NCBI RefSeq assembly: GCF_900176145.1
Contig: NZ_FWWY01000001.1
Coordinates: 3,019,011-3,083,010, forward strand
DNA: 64,000 nucleotides
Direction: 5' to 3'
From: Sulfobacillus thermosulfidooxidans DSM 9293
GTDB taxonomy: Bacteria; Bacillota; Sulfobacillia; Sulfobacillales; Sulfobacillaceae
Both the position numbers and the translations under genes were made by a program. Positions 46,621-55,907 of this stretch are shown here, one piece after another (within the stretch, counting starts at the first letter, position 1; each line of letters opens with the position of its first letter). Below the pieces are notes generated by a model. That model did no database searches. It had not been told where the DNA came from and saw only the letters and a program-made list of their open reading frames with translations.

Positions 46621-46649
46621 TTGATTGAAATAAAAAGTTCAGTATACTG
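46621..46649 (+). promoter_or_regulatory. Promoter with palindromic operator for the Fsr-like MFS gene
   Basis: TTGATT (46621-46626), 16 bases, then TATACT (46643-46648) resemble a sigma-A promoter. The -10 box lies inside the perfect 10-base palindrome CAGTATACTG (46640-46649), which could bind a repressor such as one sensing the exported drug. The gene starts 36 bases downstream. Confidence 0.5.
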
Positions 46650-46684
46650 ATAATGACAGTAAAAAGAGGAAAGAAGGCGGTCCC

Positions 46685-47854
46685 ATGGTGACCACAGGGG
46701 CGATGGCCGTACCAAGTCGAAAACGCGGCGTTTGGAAAACCGGTTTTTTTACGTTTGCCCATTTTTTAAACGATTCTTATCCCAATTTATATCCTGCGTT
46801 GCTACCGATTTTGATGGTGGCTATGCACTTCTCTGTCGCATTAGCGGGACTTTTAAGTTCGATTGCTGCATTGACCACGCAGCTGTTACAACCTGTGATG
46901 GGCTTATGGGCGGACCGGGTGGGTACTCGGTATTTCGTGGTTGGGGGACTCATGGTGGGCAGCATCGTCTCGGCGGCAGCCTTAGCGTTTTCGCCTTCCT
47001 ACGCAATTTTTGTGATGGCATTGCTAGTAGCAGGACTGGGTAATGCGGCATTTCATCCGCACGCGTCAGCGTTGGTCGGGGAATTAGCCAAATCGCGCAA
47101 AGGCCTCGGTATGAGTTTCTTTATGATCGGGGGAAACTTCGGGCGGGCTTTAGCCCCTATTGCTGCGACTACCGCCTTTTTGTACTGGGGCCGGCATGGG
47201 CTATGGATTCTGGCGATACCTGGGGTGGTTATGGCGGGAGTCATGTGGTGGGTTATGCGTCCTGCTCCTCGTCCTCAAAGCCGAGCCGTGCACATTTGGA
47301 CACCGGCGTTTCGACAAGGATTAAAGCACTCAGGAAACTTGTTGGTGGTGGTCATGTTAAGAAATTTGGCCAGCATGGCGACGGTGACCTTGGTTCCCAT
47401 TTTGTGGCACTCCCTACATCGTTCCTTGAGTGAAGCGGCGGCCCTCTTATCCGTCCTGTTTATAGTGGGGAGCCTCGGAAATATGACAGGTGGTGCCATT
47501 TCCGACCGCATTGGAGCCAAACCCGTCCTTATTGGATCAGCCGTGGCGTCGACGATCTTTCTGCTGTGGTTTTTGCATGCACAAGGAATATGGATTTGGA
47601 TTACGATAGGTCTTCTCGGATTTGCCTTGTATTCGACCGGTTCTGTAGTCATGGTGGCGGGGCAATCCCTGTTTCCGGATAATAAAGGCATGGCGTCAGG
47701 ACTCACCTTAGGTGTGGGCAATACCTTAGGGGCACTGGCTGTCGGCGTGATAGGCATTTTAGCAAAACACACGAGTACGGAGATCGCTCTCAATACCACG
47801 GCATTGTTACTGTTGCTGAGTATCCCTTTTAGTATTCGCTTGCGAGCGATATGA
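46685..47854 (+). CDS. MFS efflux transporter, fosmidomycin-resistance (Fsr) type
   Basis: 389 residues, twelve membrane segments. FAHFLNDSYPNLYPALLPIL at the N-terminus and GLWADRVGTRYFVVGG between segments 2 and 3 are characteristic of the Fsr subgroup, with AFHPHASALVGEL also shared. Fsr exports fosmidomycin in E. coli; natural substrates of the subgroup are otherwise uncertain. GAAAGAAGG precedes the ATG. Single gene with a promoter-palindrome upstream and the RpiR/SIS regulator 118 bases downstream. Confidence 0.87.
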   Translation: MVTTGAMAVPSRKRGVWKTGFFTFAHFLNDSYPNLYPALLPILMVAMHFSVALAGLLSSIAALTTQLLQPVMGLWADRVGTRYFVVGGLMVGSIVSAAALAFSPSYAIFVMALLVAGLGNAAFHPHASALVGELAKSRKGLGMSFFMIGGNFGRALAPIAATTAFLYWGRHGLWILAIPGVVMAGVMWWVMRPAPRPQSRAVHIWTPAFRQGLKHSGNLLVVVMLRNLASMATVTLVPILWHSLHRSLSEAAALLSVLFIVGSLGNMTGGAISDRIGAKPVLIGSAVASTIFLLWFLHAQGIWIWITIGLLGFALYSTGSVVMVAGQSLFPDNKGMASGLTLGVGNTLGALAVGVIGILAKHTSTEIALNTTALLLLLSIPFSIRLRAI

Positions 47855-47972
47855 AAATTGGCAGCAAATTTTGCGGGAAATTGATGCGCAGTGATTGCTG
47901 CTATGGAGGTTGCTCTCTATAATAAATGCGGATGAATTACGGCATTGACAAACACATTTAGGAGACAACATC

Positions 47973-48845
47973 GTGCGGACAAAGGCTATCACCTTGGAAA
48001 CATTCCATGCGCAAGTAGCAGCGGCAGCACAAACATCATCAATTAACCAACAGATTGCGGAGTACGTCTCAGAACATTACCGGGAAGCCTCATTTATGAC
48101 AGCGAGTGAACTGGCGCATGCCATTGGTGTGAGCCAAGCATCCATCACTCGCTTTAGTGTCGCCATGGGATTCTCAGGATTTACGGACTTTGTACGCACG
48201 TTGCAAGGGCTGGTTCGGGAAGAATGGCATACGCCAGAACGTGCCGTCTATGTCCATTCCGAATGGGCAGGCCAAAAAGATTTATTAGTGGAACAGGAAA
48301 TTCAAAATTTGGAAGGCCTTCCTGATCTCATGGCCGATAGTCATGTCGCAGCGATGGCGAAAGCCATTGCCTCGGCGAAACGGGTCATTCTGGCTGGAGC
48401 CCGTGCATCGTCCACGATTATTCCCTATGCCGCCTATTTCTTGAGTAAGGTCAAAGACGGTGTGGAAATGGCGACTCCGAATACACCTGTTTGGGAGACG
48501 TTTGGTCTCGATCCGGATCCGGATTCGCTGGTGGTCGCATGGGTTTTTCCACGGTATCCTTTATCGTTAGTGACATGGTTGGAACGCTTGCGGCGGCAAA
48601 ATATTCAAGTGGCTGCGTTTACCGATCGGTGGGTGTCGCCAGCGGTTCACTTGGCCGATCCTGTGGTCGTGGTTCCCGTGGCCAGTGCCTCGTTATTTGA
48701 TTCTTATGCCGCGCCGTTTGTTCTTATTAACTACATTATTCGTCAGGTTGCAGCGTTGACCCCGGGACTACAACAACGTCTCGAAGCTTTGGAAGCCCGC
48801 GATCAAGCTAATCATGCGTTTTGGAACCGCCCCAATTCGAAATAA
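47973..48845 (+). CDS. RpiR/MurR-type regulator with SIS domain
   Basis: 290 residues from GTG 47973 (TAGGAGACA upstream). The N-terminal HTH is SFMTASELAHAIGVSQASITRFSVAMGFSGFTDFVRTLQ, the RpiR pattern. The C-terminal half is a sugar-isomerase (SIS) fold, with MAKAIASAKRVILAGARASSTIIPYAAYFL and a weaker phosphosugar loop. The family senses sugar phosphates and represses catabolic genes. No sugar operon adjoins; it may be an orphan or act on the nearby transporter. Confidence 0.88.
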   Translation: MRTKAITLETFHAQVAAAAQTSSINQQIAEYVSEHYREASFMTASELAHAIGVSQASITRFSVAMGFSGFTDFVRTLQGLVREEWHTPERAVYVHSEWAGQKDLLVEQEIQNLEGLPDLMADSHVAAMAKAIASAKRVILAGARASSTIIPYAAYFLSKVKDGVEMATPNTPVWETFGLDPDPDSLVVAWVFPRYPLSLVTWLERLRRQNIQVAAFTDRWVSPAVHLADPVVVVPVASASLFDSYAAPFVLINYIIRQVAALTPGLQQRLEALEARDQANHAFWNRPNSK

Positions 48846-48858
48846 GGAAGAAAGAGGG

Positions 48859-48881
48859 AGCCGTAGCGATTTGCTACGGCT
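48859..48881. terminator. Bidirectional terminator
   Basis: AGCCGTAGC (48859-48867) pairs with GCTACGGCT (48873-48881). On the minus strand it is followed by a pyrimidine-rich CCCTCTTTCTTCC run. It serves the convergent RpiR and PepC genes. Confidence 0.75.
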
Positions 48882-48898
48882 TCACGAAGTTGTTACGC

Positions 48899-50251
48899 TT
48901 AATAAGCTAGCGAACCCATCGGATCCCATGGCGGTAATACAATCGGATCGTCATGTAGTGCTCCGCGCAGTTCGTCTGATAAGTATTTTTTGTGAACGAC
49001 CACTTGATAAAGGTATTCATCAAACCACGTATCACTCATGACAAAAAATCCTTGATTGCCCGGTTCCGTTCCCCAGCTGTTTTCCACTTTCCAGCGGTTC
49101 GGTTTGCCCTCCAAAAGATTCACGCCGGTTAGTACCATGGCATGGGTCATTTGACTTTCTCCATATTCCAGCCGCGTTCCCTTGTCCATGGTGAAAGGCA
49201 CCCCTAAAGTAAGATCGTAATCAAATAGGGCCGGATCCATAATCCCCGTTGTCCGGTCAGACATCTTGCCCACGTCACAGCCAAACCATACGGGTTCATC
49301 GTCAAGTATTTGCGCTTTGGCAGCCTCTTTCAGTACGGAAATTTCCACATTGAGATAGCGAACGGGGCGCCCTCCTTTGACATTGCCTAAGAATTGGACC
49401 GTATACGTCCGCCCAAACGGCTTATCCGCCGTTGGAGCGTGAATCAAGCTGACATACTGGTCAAGATCAATGCCAATATACTTGTCGTAAAAGGCCTGGG
49501 GCGTCACATTCACGTCTTGATGAAATTGATTGTCCTCGTCACGGTATTCAAAGGTGAACTTTTGGGGAGGCTCTCCTAAGAAATGCACAAGCATTTGATA
49601 GATATCCGCGACCATTTGCATTTTGCGTTCAGAGAGTTGAGAACTGTCTTCCCCTGTCCGGTATTTTTCCCGCAGGATAAAAGCGTCTTCCCTGAGTTTA
49701 AGGGTTAATAAACGGTTCATGAGCATGGACTGGCTACTATGGAACGTTTCCGGCATGATATATTTGGGCACGACCCCGTATTTCTGAATCAGGTTGACCA
49801 ACATATCCCATTGGCCACCATCTTGTACCGGAGCTTGGAGCAGCCATGCCATAAGACGGCCATCCGTGGGCTCGTCTAATGTTTCTAAGATATTCTCCAA
49901 AAAGTAATTCGCTTTTTCTAATTTATCCCAGAACATCAAATAAGTTTGGGAGATTTCAAATTCTTTAATTTTATTTTGTCGCATTAACGGGATACGTAGG
50001 GTGTTTAAGGCAGCAAAAATCCAACAGCGCCCACTTTGACGCTGATGGGTGATGGGCCCAGATGAAATTTCGTGGGAAAAGGTAAAGGGGATCTCAGTGA
50101 TATGTTGTGTATTGAGGGCGGCCGCTTGAATGCCATGTTGTTGGATGGCATTAGCTACACGCGTGCGTAATGGATTCTTATGATAACGCTCTGAAAAAGT
50201 TTCAAGCCACTCACGGGTAATGGTTGGGTGGTGCTCGGTGTCGAGTTTCAT
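48899..50251 (-). CDS. pepC: C1-family aminopeptidase (PepC / bleomycin hydrolase)
   Basis: 450 residues from ATG 50251, with AAAGGAGGG upstream; PepC is normally ~445. The papain-type triad is visible: Cys76 in QRQSGRCWIFAALN, His in MTHAMVLTGVN and Asn in VENSWG. Typical hexameric self-compartmentalised aminopeptidase; it trims peptides in the cytosol. The C-terminus ends at ...PMGSLAY, close to the family position that caps the active site. It follows the flavin reductase gene on the same strand with a terminator in between, so it is transcribed alone. Confidence 0.92.
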   Translation of the reverse strand: MKLDTEHHPTITREWLETFSERYHKNPLRTRVANAIQQHGIQAAALNTQHITEIPFTFSHEISSGPITHQRQSGRCWIFAALNTLRIPLMRQNKIKEFEISQTYLMFWDKLEKANYFLENILETLDEPTDGRLMAWLLQAPVQDGGQWDMLVNLIQKYGVVPKYIMPETFHSSQSMLMNRLLTLKLREDAFILREKYRTGEDSSQLSERKMQMVADIYQMLVHFLGEPPQKFTFEYRDEDNQFHQDVNVTPQAFYDKYIGIDLDQYVSLIHAPTADKPFGRTYTVQFLGNVKGGRPVRYLNVEISVLKEAAKAQILDDEPVWFGCDVGKMSDRTTGIMDPALFDYDLTLGVPFTMDKGTRLEYGESQMTHAMVLTGVNLLEGKPNRWKVENSWGTEPGNQGFFVMSDTWFDEYLYQVVVHKKYLSDELRGALHDDPIVLPPWDPMGSLAY

Positions 50252-50312
50252 AATCGGTGCGCCCTCCTTTGGGGTGAAATGGGAACCTGTTGGTGTCCGA
50301 AAGATAAAGAAT

Positions 50313-50341
50313 AACAGGTCCGAGTTGTTGTCGGACCTGTT
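50313..50341 (-). terminator. Terminator after the flavin reductase gene
   Basis: AACAGGTCCGA (50313-50323) and TCGGACCTGTT (50331-50341) form an 11-pair perfect hairpin immediately after the stop at 50343 on the minus strand and before the PepC start. Confidence 0.8.
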
Positions 50342-50342
50342 G

Positions 50343-50825
50343 TTAACCGCCGTAAAACCAGCCGGTGTCACGCATCATGAGCGGAATAGCGTCAGCTTGC
50401 CGGACGCCGGCATCTGTAACCTCCGCCACATAAACCGTGTGATCGCCTCCGGGCACGGTAGCTGTGACTTTTGCTTCAAACCATGCAGGGCATTCGGTTA
50501 ACAACGGATACTGATAGTCGGGTGAAAATTCGAAGGGATGGCCATTTAATTGACCACCATCGAGCTGGGTGGGACGGAAAAAATCTGAGGCAATATTTTT
50601 TTGATCCTGTGCCAGTACACTAATCGCAAATTTTTGGGTTTTTTCAATTAATGTGTGCAAATGGCTATCTTTCTTGACCCCAACCATAATAAGCGGCGGA
50701 GTAAATGAGGCTTGAGACAACCAGTTGACAGTGCCTGCAGCTAATTCCTCACCATCCTTCACCGCGAGAATATAAAGACCATAGGTAATCATGCGTAGAC
50801 TTTTCTTTTTCGCTTCTTGGTCCAT
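50343..50825 (-). CDS. Flavin reductase-like FMN-binding protein
   Basis: 160 residues with the split-barrel fold: MITYGLYILAVKDGEELAAGTVNWLSQASFTPPLIMVGV, then FAISVLAQDQKNIASDFF and HTVYVAEVTDAGV. These match flavin reductase/diflavin flavoprotein C-terminal domains, which bind FMN or reduce it with NAD(P)H. AGGAGGGG precedes the ATG. It is soluble, probably supplying reduced flavin to an unknown oxygenase. Confidence 0.88.
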   Translation of the reverse strand: MDQEAKKKSLRMITYGLYILAVKDGEELAAGTVNWLSQASFTPPLIMVGVKKDSHLHTLIEKTQKFAISVLAQDQKNIASDFFRPTQLDGGQLNGHPFEFSPDYQYPLLTECPAWFEAKVTATVPGGDHTVYVAEVTDAGVRQADAIPLMMRDTGWFYGG

Positions 50826-51088
50826 GAATCATAACCCCTCCTATAGTGTAGCGGTGATTCATTACCATTCATAGCATATCGAACAAAATTTGGCCATTTT
50901 TCTAATACGCAGCGAAGAAAAAGGTTTGGAGGCTAAGACGGTTCAATTGCCTTAAAGTTGGTCTAAGCGAGGAAAAGTGAGGGACAAACGACAAAGGTTA
51001 AAACGCTTCGCCCTAGTGAGAGGGCGGTGGCAAGCAAAGAAGATACGAAGGGAAAAATGCTCTCTCATATCGTCTGCTTGTGACCGCG

Positions 51089-51448
51089 TTAGGCAGCATT
51101 TTCAGTAAAATCTTGTTTTCGATGATGAGACAGCCGTAGCGATTGCCAAAGGGCAACACTAATCACATCAATGCCCGCCATTACTGTCACAATTGTCATC
51201 GAGGGAGAACGCACAAAACCAATGTATAACGGGGACACCATCCATAAAGCTCCGAGTGCCGCACGCCAGAGGCTTCGGGACATCAAAGGCTTTTTGTCCA
51301 TAATGGCCATAATGCTTAAAACAGTGATAGCGGCTGATATGACAAGACCTAAAATCACATAAGACAAGAGATGCAAAGGATCCATAGCCAAAACATCAAA
51401 CCCAATCACCGCTCCAAACACGATAAGACCGATATTACACCAACGCAT
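51089..51448 (-). CDS. Small membrane protein
   Basis: 119 residues from ATG 51448 (GGGGGTGAG four bases upstream; an in-frame GTG lies within that site). Four membrane segments (~6-25, ~28-45, ~62-80, ~83-102) with a KKPLMSRS cytoplasmic loop and a charged C-terminal tail RLSHHRKQDFTENAA. No family recognised. Confidence 0.7.
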   Translation of the reverse strand: MRWCNIGLIVFGAVIGFDVLAMDPLHLLSYVILGLVISAAITVLSIMAIMDKKPLMSRSLWRAALGALWMVSPLYIGFVRSPSMTIVTVMAGIDVISVALWQSLRLSHHRKQDFTENAA

Positions 51449-51727
51449 AATTCTCACCCCCTTATTTTTCTTTCATCTTTTAATCCTTTCACTCTTTATA
51501 GTATAGCGCGTTATTAAACCTCTGTGGATAAAAGTTCCATAAATTTAAATAGAAGTTTTTAGTGTGTCGGTATTTTGGACCGGCACACTTACTGGGGCAG
51601 TGTATGACACTTGAGGGTTTTGGCTGTTAAGAGGGCAAGGAGCTGCCGGATTTCATGCACCCACCGTCGGGCTGTTCATTCGTCGCACAACGCGTGATCC
51701 ATCCAACCTCCGGGAAACTGAATCGCC

Positions 51728-52562
51728 TTAGAGGCAGTTGTTGAGAGCACCAATGACCTTCGTTTCGCAGTATGGAATGTCGGCATATAAAGTAAAGGCT
51801 TTTGCGAAACAACTGCAGGCTGATCGATACTGTTGTTGCGCAAGCGCAATGTTTCCTAACCCCATGGTCACGTGAGCACGAAGAATTCTATCCGTCGTTA
51901 GCCTTTCGACGAAACGCCACTTTACTTCCGCTTCGTCGTATCGTCCCGCCACAGTGCCACGCCTAAGTTGTACGCCGCAGCGGCCCATGCCCTTGATGTG
52001 TGCCTTGGCAATCCTATAACAACTTCTAGGGCCGACACAGCACGCGCTGGCCGGTTTAACTTAAGATACTGCTTGCCTAGCATGGCCACGGTATCAATTT
52101 CGAGGTCCAACCATTCCTCTTTGAGTGCACGCTTCACGATTGCTCGACCAATCCAGGTAGCCCGTTGCGGTTGATTTTGTTGCCACGCCGCATGGGCAAG
52201 TACAAACACAGCTCGGCCGTCATACGCTGGTACCGTGCCCTAGACAGTTCAATTAATCGACGGACAATGCGTTTTACACAAGCAAACGGGGGAGCGGAGC
52301 GATTTAGTAATCCATAACAAATTGTAACAGCTTCCCTGGGTTCCGTTGTACGGTCCAAATAGAGATCATCCCATACACCAACAGGAAGGCCAAGCCCGGT
52401 GGCAAGGGTATCAAGAACCGAAACCGAAGGACACATTCGGTCATGTTCGATGGCATTTATGGTGGACGTGGACACGAATCGGTGGACGGCCCTCATGGGG
52501 CGGTTACGTTCTAACCGCGCCGCCCCCACCGTAGTAGCCAGCGTGATTTTCTGCTGTTTCAT
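51728..52562 (-). pseudogene. HTH-TPR regulator (Rgg/PlcR/NprR-like), frameshifted
   Basis: Three overlapping frames on the minus strand read on from each other. From 52562: an XRE-like HTH (LATTVGAARLERNRPM, then VSTSTINAIEHDRMCPSVSVLDTLATGLGLPVGVWDDLY). After a shift near 52215: FVLAHAAWQQNQPQRATW and RPARAVSALEVVIGLP. After a shift near 51960: YDEAEVKWRFVERL and LGNIALAQQQYRSACSCFAKAFTLY, which are TPR helices. This architecture is the peptide-pheromone-responsive RRNPP type, ~280 residues. Two frameshifts make it a pseudogene. Its divergent neighbour is a peptide-binding-protein relic. Confidence 0.7.
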
Positions 52563-52734
52563 TTTTCACCATGGTGGGAATGGCGCGCCTCCCAACATTA
52601 TATTTTCGCTTCTCCGTAGAGCGGGTAAGATTGCATCGTTACCCCCTTGTTTCGTGTTCCCACTGCCTCTAATTTTATATGTATCGGGAAATAACGACAG
52701 CCTTTCTTCTTGAGTTCTTCTGTCGCGAAGGGAC

Positions 52735-52924
52735 GAGGAATTTGACCGGATTTTATTCTCCCCAATTCGAACAACTCCTTGAGGCTGCCCGAAATACCGT
52801 CCGTGAAGAAGCAAGCCGTTTAGTTTACGCTAAGAATGAGTCATATCCCGTCATAGGGTCCGAAGCATTGGTTGGAATAACCCAAAATAGCGTTGGATTT
52901 CGTCACAAAACGCGGACGGGATGA
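52735..52924 (+). pseudogene. Oligopeptide-binding protein (SBP_bac_5), C-terminal relic
   Basis: The frame reads NLTGFYSPQFEQLLEAARNT then VREEASRLVYAKNE and EALVGITQNSVGFRHKTR, like the end of OppA/DppA-type binding proteins (NxTGYxNPxFDxLLExAR... and ...VGIxxNVxGF). It lacks the N-terminal 85 percent and any signal peptide, and stops just inside the MFS leader. The divergent HTH-TPR pseudogene fits a former peptide-sensing or peptide-uptake locus. Confidence 0.45.
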
Positions 52925-52949
52925 TTATCGTGGCAAGGGGACGATGGGC

Positions 52950-54206
52950 ATGAAAACGCCAACCCTGTGGTTAGGCATGTGGTATGGGATATCAGGCGTG
53001 AGCGACGGTCTTTTCACGACCGTCGCGCTATGGGCCATTCAGCGAACCGGTACGAGTCCGTGGCTCATAACGTTGTCGGGACTGAGTCTCGTTGCTCCCC
53101 GGTTCGTCTTGATGTACCTCGGTAAGCTGATTGATCGGTCCGGTCCCGCCCCGGCATTCGTTGTTCTAAATGGATTGGGACTCTTGACGATCGGGGCCAC
53201 CATCCTGTTCAGTCAACATCCTGTGGTCGTCAAAGGATTGGTGCTGGGAGCTCTATTTTTGATTACCACGCTATGGCAAGAAGTCCGACTGACGGGTAAG
53301 GCCATCGTGGCAGCGGAAGCCAGTTCAGCGCAAAAGGTCAAACTCAACGGACGATTGTTTGCGGTACAGAATGGGTGTTTTCTTGCCGGATTCGGAATCG
53401 CGGCGGTGCTATTCCTGTACCGCGACTGGTTTCACGCCGCCATGGTCATCGAGCTTGGGCTTCTTCTTTTGGGACTTTTCAACCTCATACCCATTTTACA
53501 AGCGCCCGCGTTGCGGCGCTCTGCCCAAACCCCTCCGTCAGGATCGTCTCCGAATCTCCGATATTTTTTCGATACGCTGAAACGGTTATGGCGCATCCCG
53601 CCGGTGCGATGGGTCCTCATCTTGGCGTTGCTCGCTAACATGAGTCTTGCGCCGCTAGCGGTTGGGTTGCCGACCCTCGTGCGATCTCGTATCGGGGCCT
53701 ATGGGACTCTCTACAGCCTGATCAGTGCGGCTCGACCCGTCGGCAACATCATTGCAGTGCTGGGATCCGAATTGGGGGCCCATTACAGCGCCCTTTTGGG
53801 ATCAGCTGCGGGGGGGATTGTAATGGGAGTGGGCTACGGATTTCTCGGCTTTCTGACACGCGGTGCGTTCTTCGCGGCGGGAGTCGGCCTGCTTCTGGCT
53901 GGGTTGGGGAACTTTTTCGTGGAGGCTTATCTCACAGCGTATTGGCAAGCCCAGGCCCCCGCCTCGAGTCGCGCTCAATTTTTAGGCAGCTTGATGTTAT
54001 TGTTTGCCATCGCTCACCCGGTGGGGTTGCTGCTGTATGGGGTGTTGGGATCGTCCATTACGGTATCCCAACTCTTTTTGATTGGTGGCATGGGCGAAGT
54101 CGTTTTCGGGTTAGGGGTGCTGTTGTTGGGGGTGAGGGTTCGTCGATCTCAGCCGCTTCAACCCGAATCCGACGAGATGTCTAGTTCCGGATCCGAGAAG
54201 TTTTAG
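52950..54206 (+). CDS. MFS transporter
   Basis: 418 residues, about eleven to twelve membrane segments. ATG 52950 lies 9 bases after AAGGGG; an ATG two codons earlier is closer. The N-terminus WYGISGVSDGLFTTVALWAIQRTGTSPWLITLSGLSLVAPRFVLMYLGKLIDRSG matches the enterobactin exporter/macrolide-efflux-like MFS_3 group. The basic tail is Ser-rich (RRSQPLQPESDEMSSSGSEK). By eye its codons are more G+C-rich than the genes before 51.5 kb. Neighbours are relics, so its role is unknown; drug or peptide export is plausible. Confidence 0.8.
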   Translation: MKTPTLWLGMWYGISGVSDGLFTTVALWAIQRTGTSPWLITLSGLSLVAPRFVLMYLGKLIDRSGPAPAFVVLNGLGLLTIGATILFSQHPVVVKGLVLGALFLITTLWQEVRLTGKAIVAAEASSAQKVKLNGRLFAVQNGCFLAGFGIAAVLFLYRDWFHAAMVIELGLLLLGLFNLIPILQAPALRRSAQTPPSGSSPNLRYFFDTLKRLWRIPPVRWVLILALLANMSLAPLAVGLPTLVRSRIGAYGTLYSLISAARPVGNIIAVLGSELGAHYSALLGSAAGGIVMGVGYGFLGFLTRGAFFAAGVGLLLAGLGNFFVEAYLTAYWQAQAPASSRAQFLGSLMLLFAIAHPVGLLLYGVLGSSITVSQLFLIGGMGEVVFGLGVLLLGVRVRRSQPLQPESDEMSSSGSEKF

Positions 54207-54454
54207 CAAAGGGGCGAAGAGATGCCTCGCCGTCAGGATTGGCGGTGAATGCCCTCGTGAGTCGGCGAGTTTCGGGCACTCCTGCTTTCGTCTTGTTCTA
54301 AATCAATGGGATTACCCACTACTCGAGCAACAGGACACTTCTAGTTGACCCCTTCGGGGTCAGCGCCTTGTCTCTTCGCCCTTAACGGCGTCATTTGGTG
54401 GATGGTCAGGCGGCTAATCAAGGGGTTTGTGTATTACGGAACGAAAAGGGCAAT
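54207..54454. other. Intergenic with hairpins
   Basis: GACCCC-TTCG-GGGTC (54348-54362) is a compact hairpin that may end the MFS transcript. Otherwise nothing recognisable precedes the IS3 relic. Confidence 0.4.
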
Positions 54455-55264
54455 CTTTTAAGCCCCTTAAGAAGACGAGACAATCGCGATCTCTCCTGGT
54501 AGGGTCATGATCAGTTCAGAAGAGAGAGTGTGTACGATGCATCACACCTATTCATCGGAATTCAAGCAACAGATTGTTCAAGAAGCTCAAGACACGCAAA
54601 ATGCGCCATGAGTTGCTCGTCGCCATCCACTCAGCCCGTCGATGGTGCGTCGTGGGGTGCGTGAGGCTGTCAAAGCAGCGCACCATCCCCACGATCTCAT
54701 GAGTCTGGTAGACGAAAATGAACGGTTAAAACAATGACTCGGGGAAAAAGATCTGCCGATGGCTATGCTTCACGATCGGCTGCAAAAAAGGGATCCGTCC
54801 GTGACAGCATGGTGTGAAGACGTGATGGACTCTATTAAGTCCCCAAATGCTTCTAGACATCCCCTCCGTGATGCGATACGATTCCATGCAATTATCGTCG
54901 CCGAAAATTCTGGCATCATTTCCATCATGAAAGGATGTGAAACCACGGGAGAGACAACGGGCCCCAATTTGTGGCTCAGCGGTGGGCGGGGTGTCAGGTC
55001 TTAGGAATAACTCACGAACGCATTCCGGTGGCGACTCCCAACAAGAATGCGCACATCGAATCCTGACACAGTCTGCTCGAAGGGGAATGTTGGCGGAATC
55101 AGGTCTTTCAGACCTTGGCGGAGGCGTATACGGTGACCGCCGAGTGGATCCGTTTTTACAATGAACGCCGCATGCATGGGAGTTTGCAGAATTGGGCTCC
55201 CGCTGTGTATTATGCACAGTGCCAAACGGGCACCGCACCACCAATGCACCCGGTGCGGTGTTAA
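54455..55264 (+). mobile_element. Decayed IS3-family element (copy 2)
   Basis: The leader and OrfA start match copy 1 at 2029-2160. OrfA begins at ATG 54537 (MHHTYSSEFKQQIVQEAQDT) and continues with a stop, VARRHPLSPSMVRRGVREA, a second stop, then GEKDLPMAMLHDRLQKRDPS, all in one frame. The OrfB C-terminus EAYTVTAEWIRFYNERRMHG, then SLQNWAPAVYYAQCQ, ends at TAA 55262-55264. The orfB centre with the catalytic DDE residues is mostly gone: ~730 bases remain from OrfA start to OrfB stop, against ~1.1 kb in an intact element. It is dead. Confidence 0.8.
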
Positions 55265-55556
55265 GGAGCCAGCCCGAGACGGGCTCGTCGCTTCACTCTT
55301 GACCGCGGGTTTTGCCTGGAGGCCGAGGTGGTCCCAAGCGCTGCGGAGAAGCGGCCTAGCGCGCTTGGGACGTCCGGCTCGCCGGGCGGTCTCCTCGACG
55401 CGGGGAGCGAAGCGGAGAAATGTCCCCTGACTGGATTGGAATTTTTAACCAAAGCATCGATATCCAGTCAAATGTCATGTGAACAGGACTATTGTCTAGA
55501 AATTGGGGGTTAAACCGATTGACATAGATCCACTACGAGTAGTGGACGAGAAGAGA
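55265..55556. repeat. G+C-rich structured stretch with inverted repeats
   Basis: GTCCCAAGCGC (55331-55341) pairs with GCGCTTGGGAC (55361-55371), an 11-pair perfect stem. AGCCCGAGACGGGCT around 55269 and CCGGCTCGCCGGG around 55374 give further foldback. It lies between the IS3 relic and hepT. It may be the right end of the IS, or a structured RNA gene. The stretch 55430-55556 after it is A+T-rich and featureless. Confidence 0.4.
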
Positions 55557-55907
55557 TTAGCTGTTGCGCACCTCTGATATAAGCTTCTGGAGTGGTGCAT
55601 GAATGTGGGGAATGTCCTCGGTGGCTGTCGTCCATACCATATCGATGTCGACTTCGTCGTACCCATGTATGAGCAGGTTGCGCATGCTTTTCATGACATT
55701 CCATGGCAGATTAGGATGAGCACGAAGAAATTCCGCCGTCAGCCGCCCCGTCGCTTCCCCGATAATTTCAAGCTGGCGTATGACGGCGCTTTGCCGGATT
55801 TCATCATCCAAAAATTTTTGGTACGAGATTCTTTCCGTCCAGCGCCTGATACGTTGGACCGCTTCCTCGATATGAGTCAACGCGCTGAAATTGTCACGTT
55901 TCGGCAT
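55557..55907 (-). CDS. hepT: HepT-family toxin (HEPN ribonuclease)
   Basis: 116 residues, all-helical HEPN/DUF86 fold. The RX4HXY active site is intact: Arg76, His81 and Tyr83 in MKSMRNLLIHGYDEVD. Members cleave RNA unless neutralised by the MntA partner, which modifies the Tyr by adding AMP. It starts 14 bases inside the end of mntA. Length and motifs are complete, so the module looks functional. Confidence 0.92.
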   Translation of the reverse strand: MPKRDNFSALTHIEEAVQRIRRWTERISYQKFLDDEIRQSAVIRQLEIIGEATGRLTAEFLRAHPNLPWNVMKSMRNLLIHGYDEVDIDMVWTTATEDIPHIHAPLQKLISEVRNS

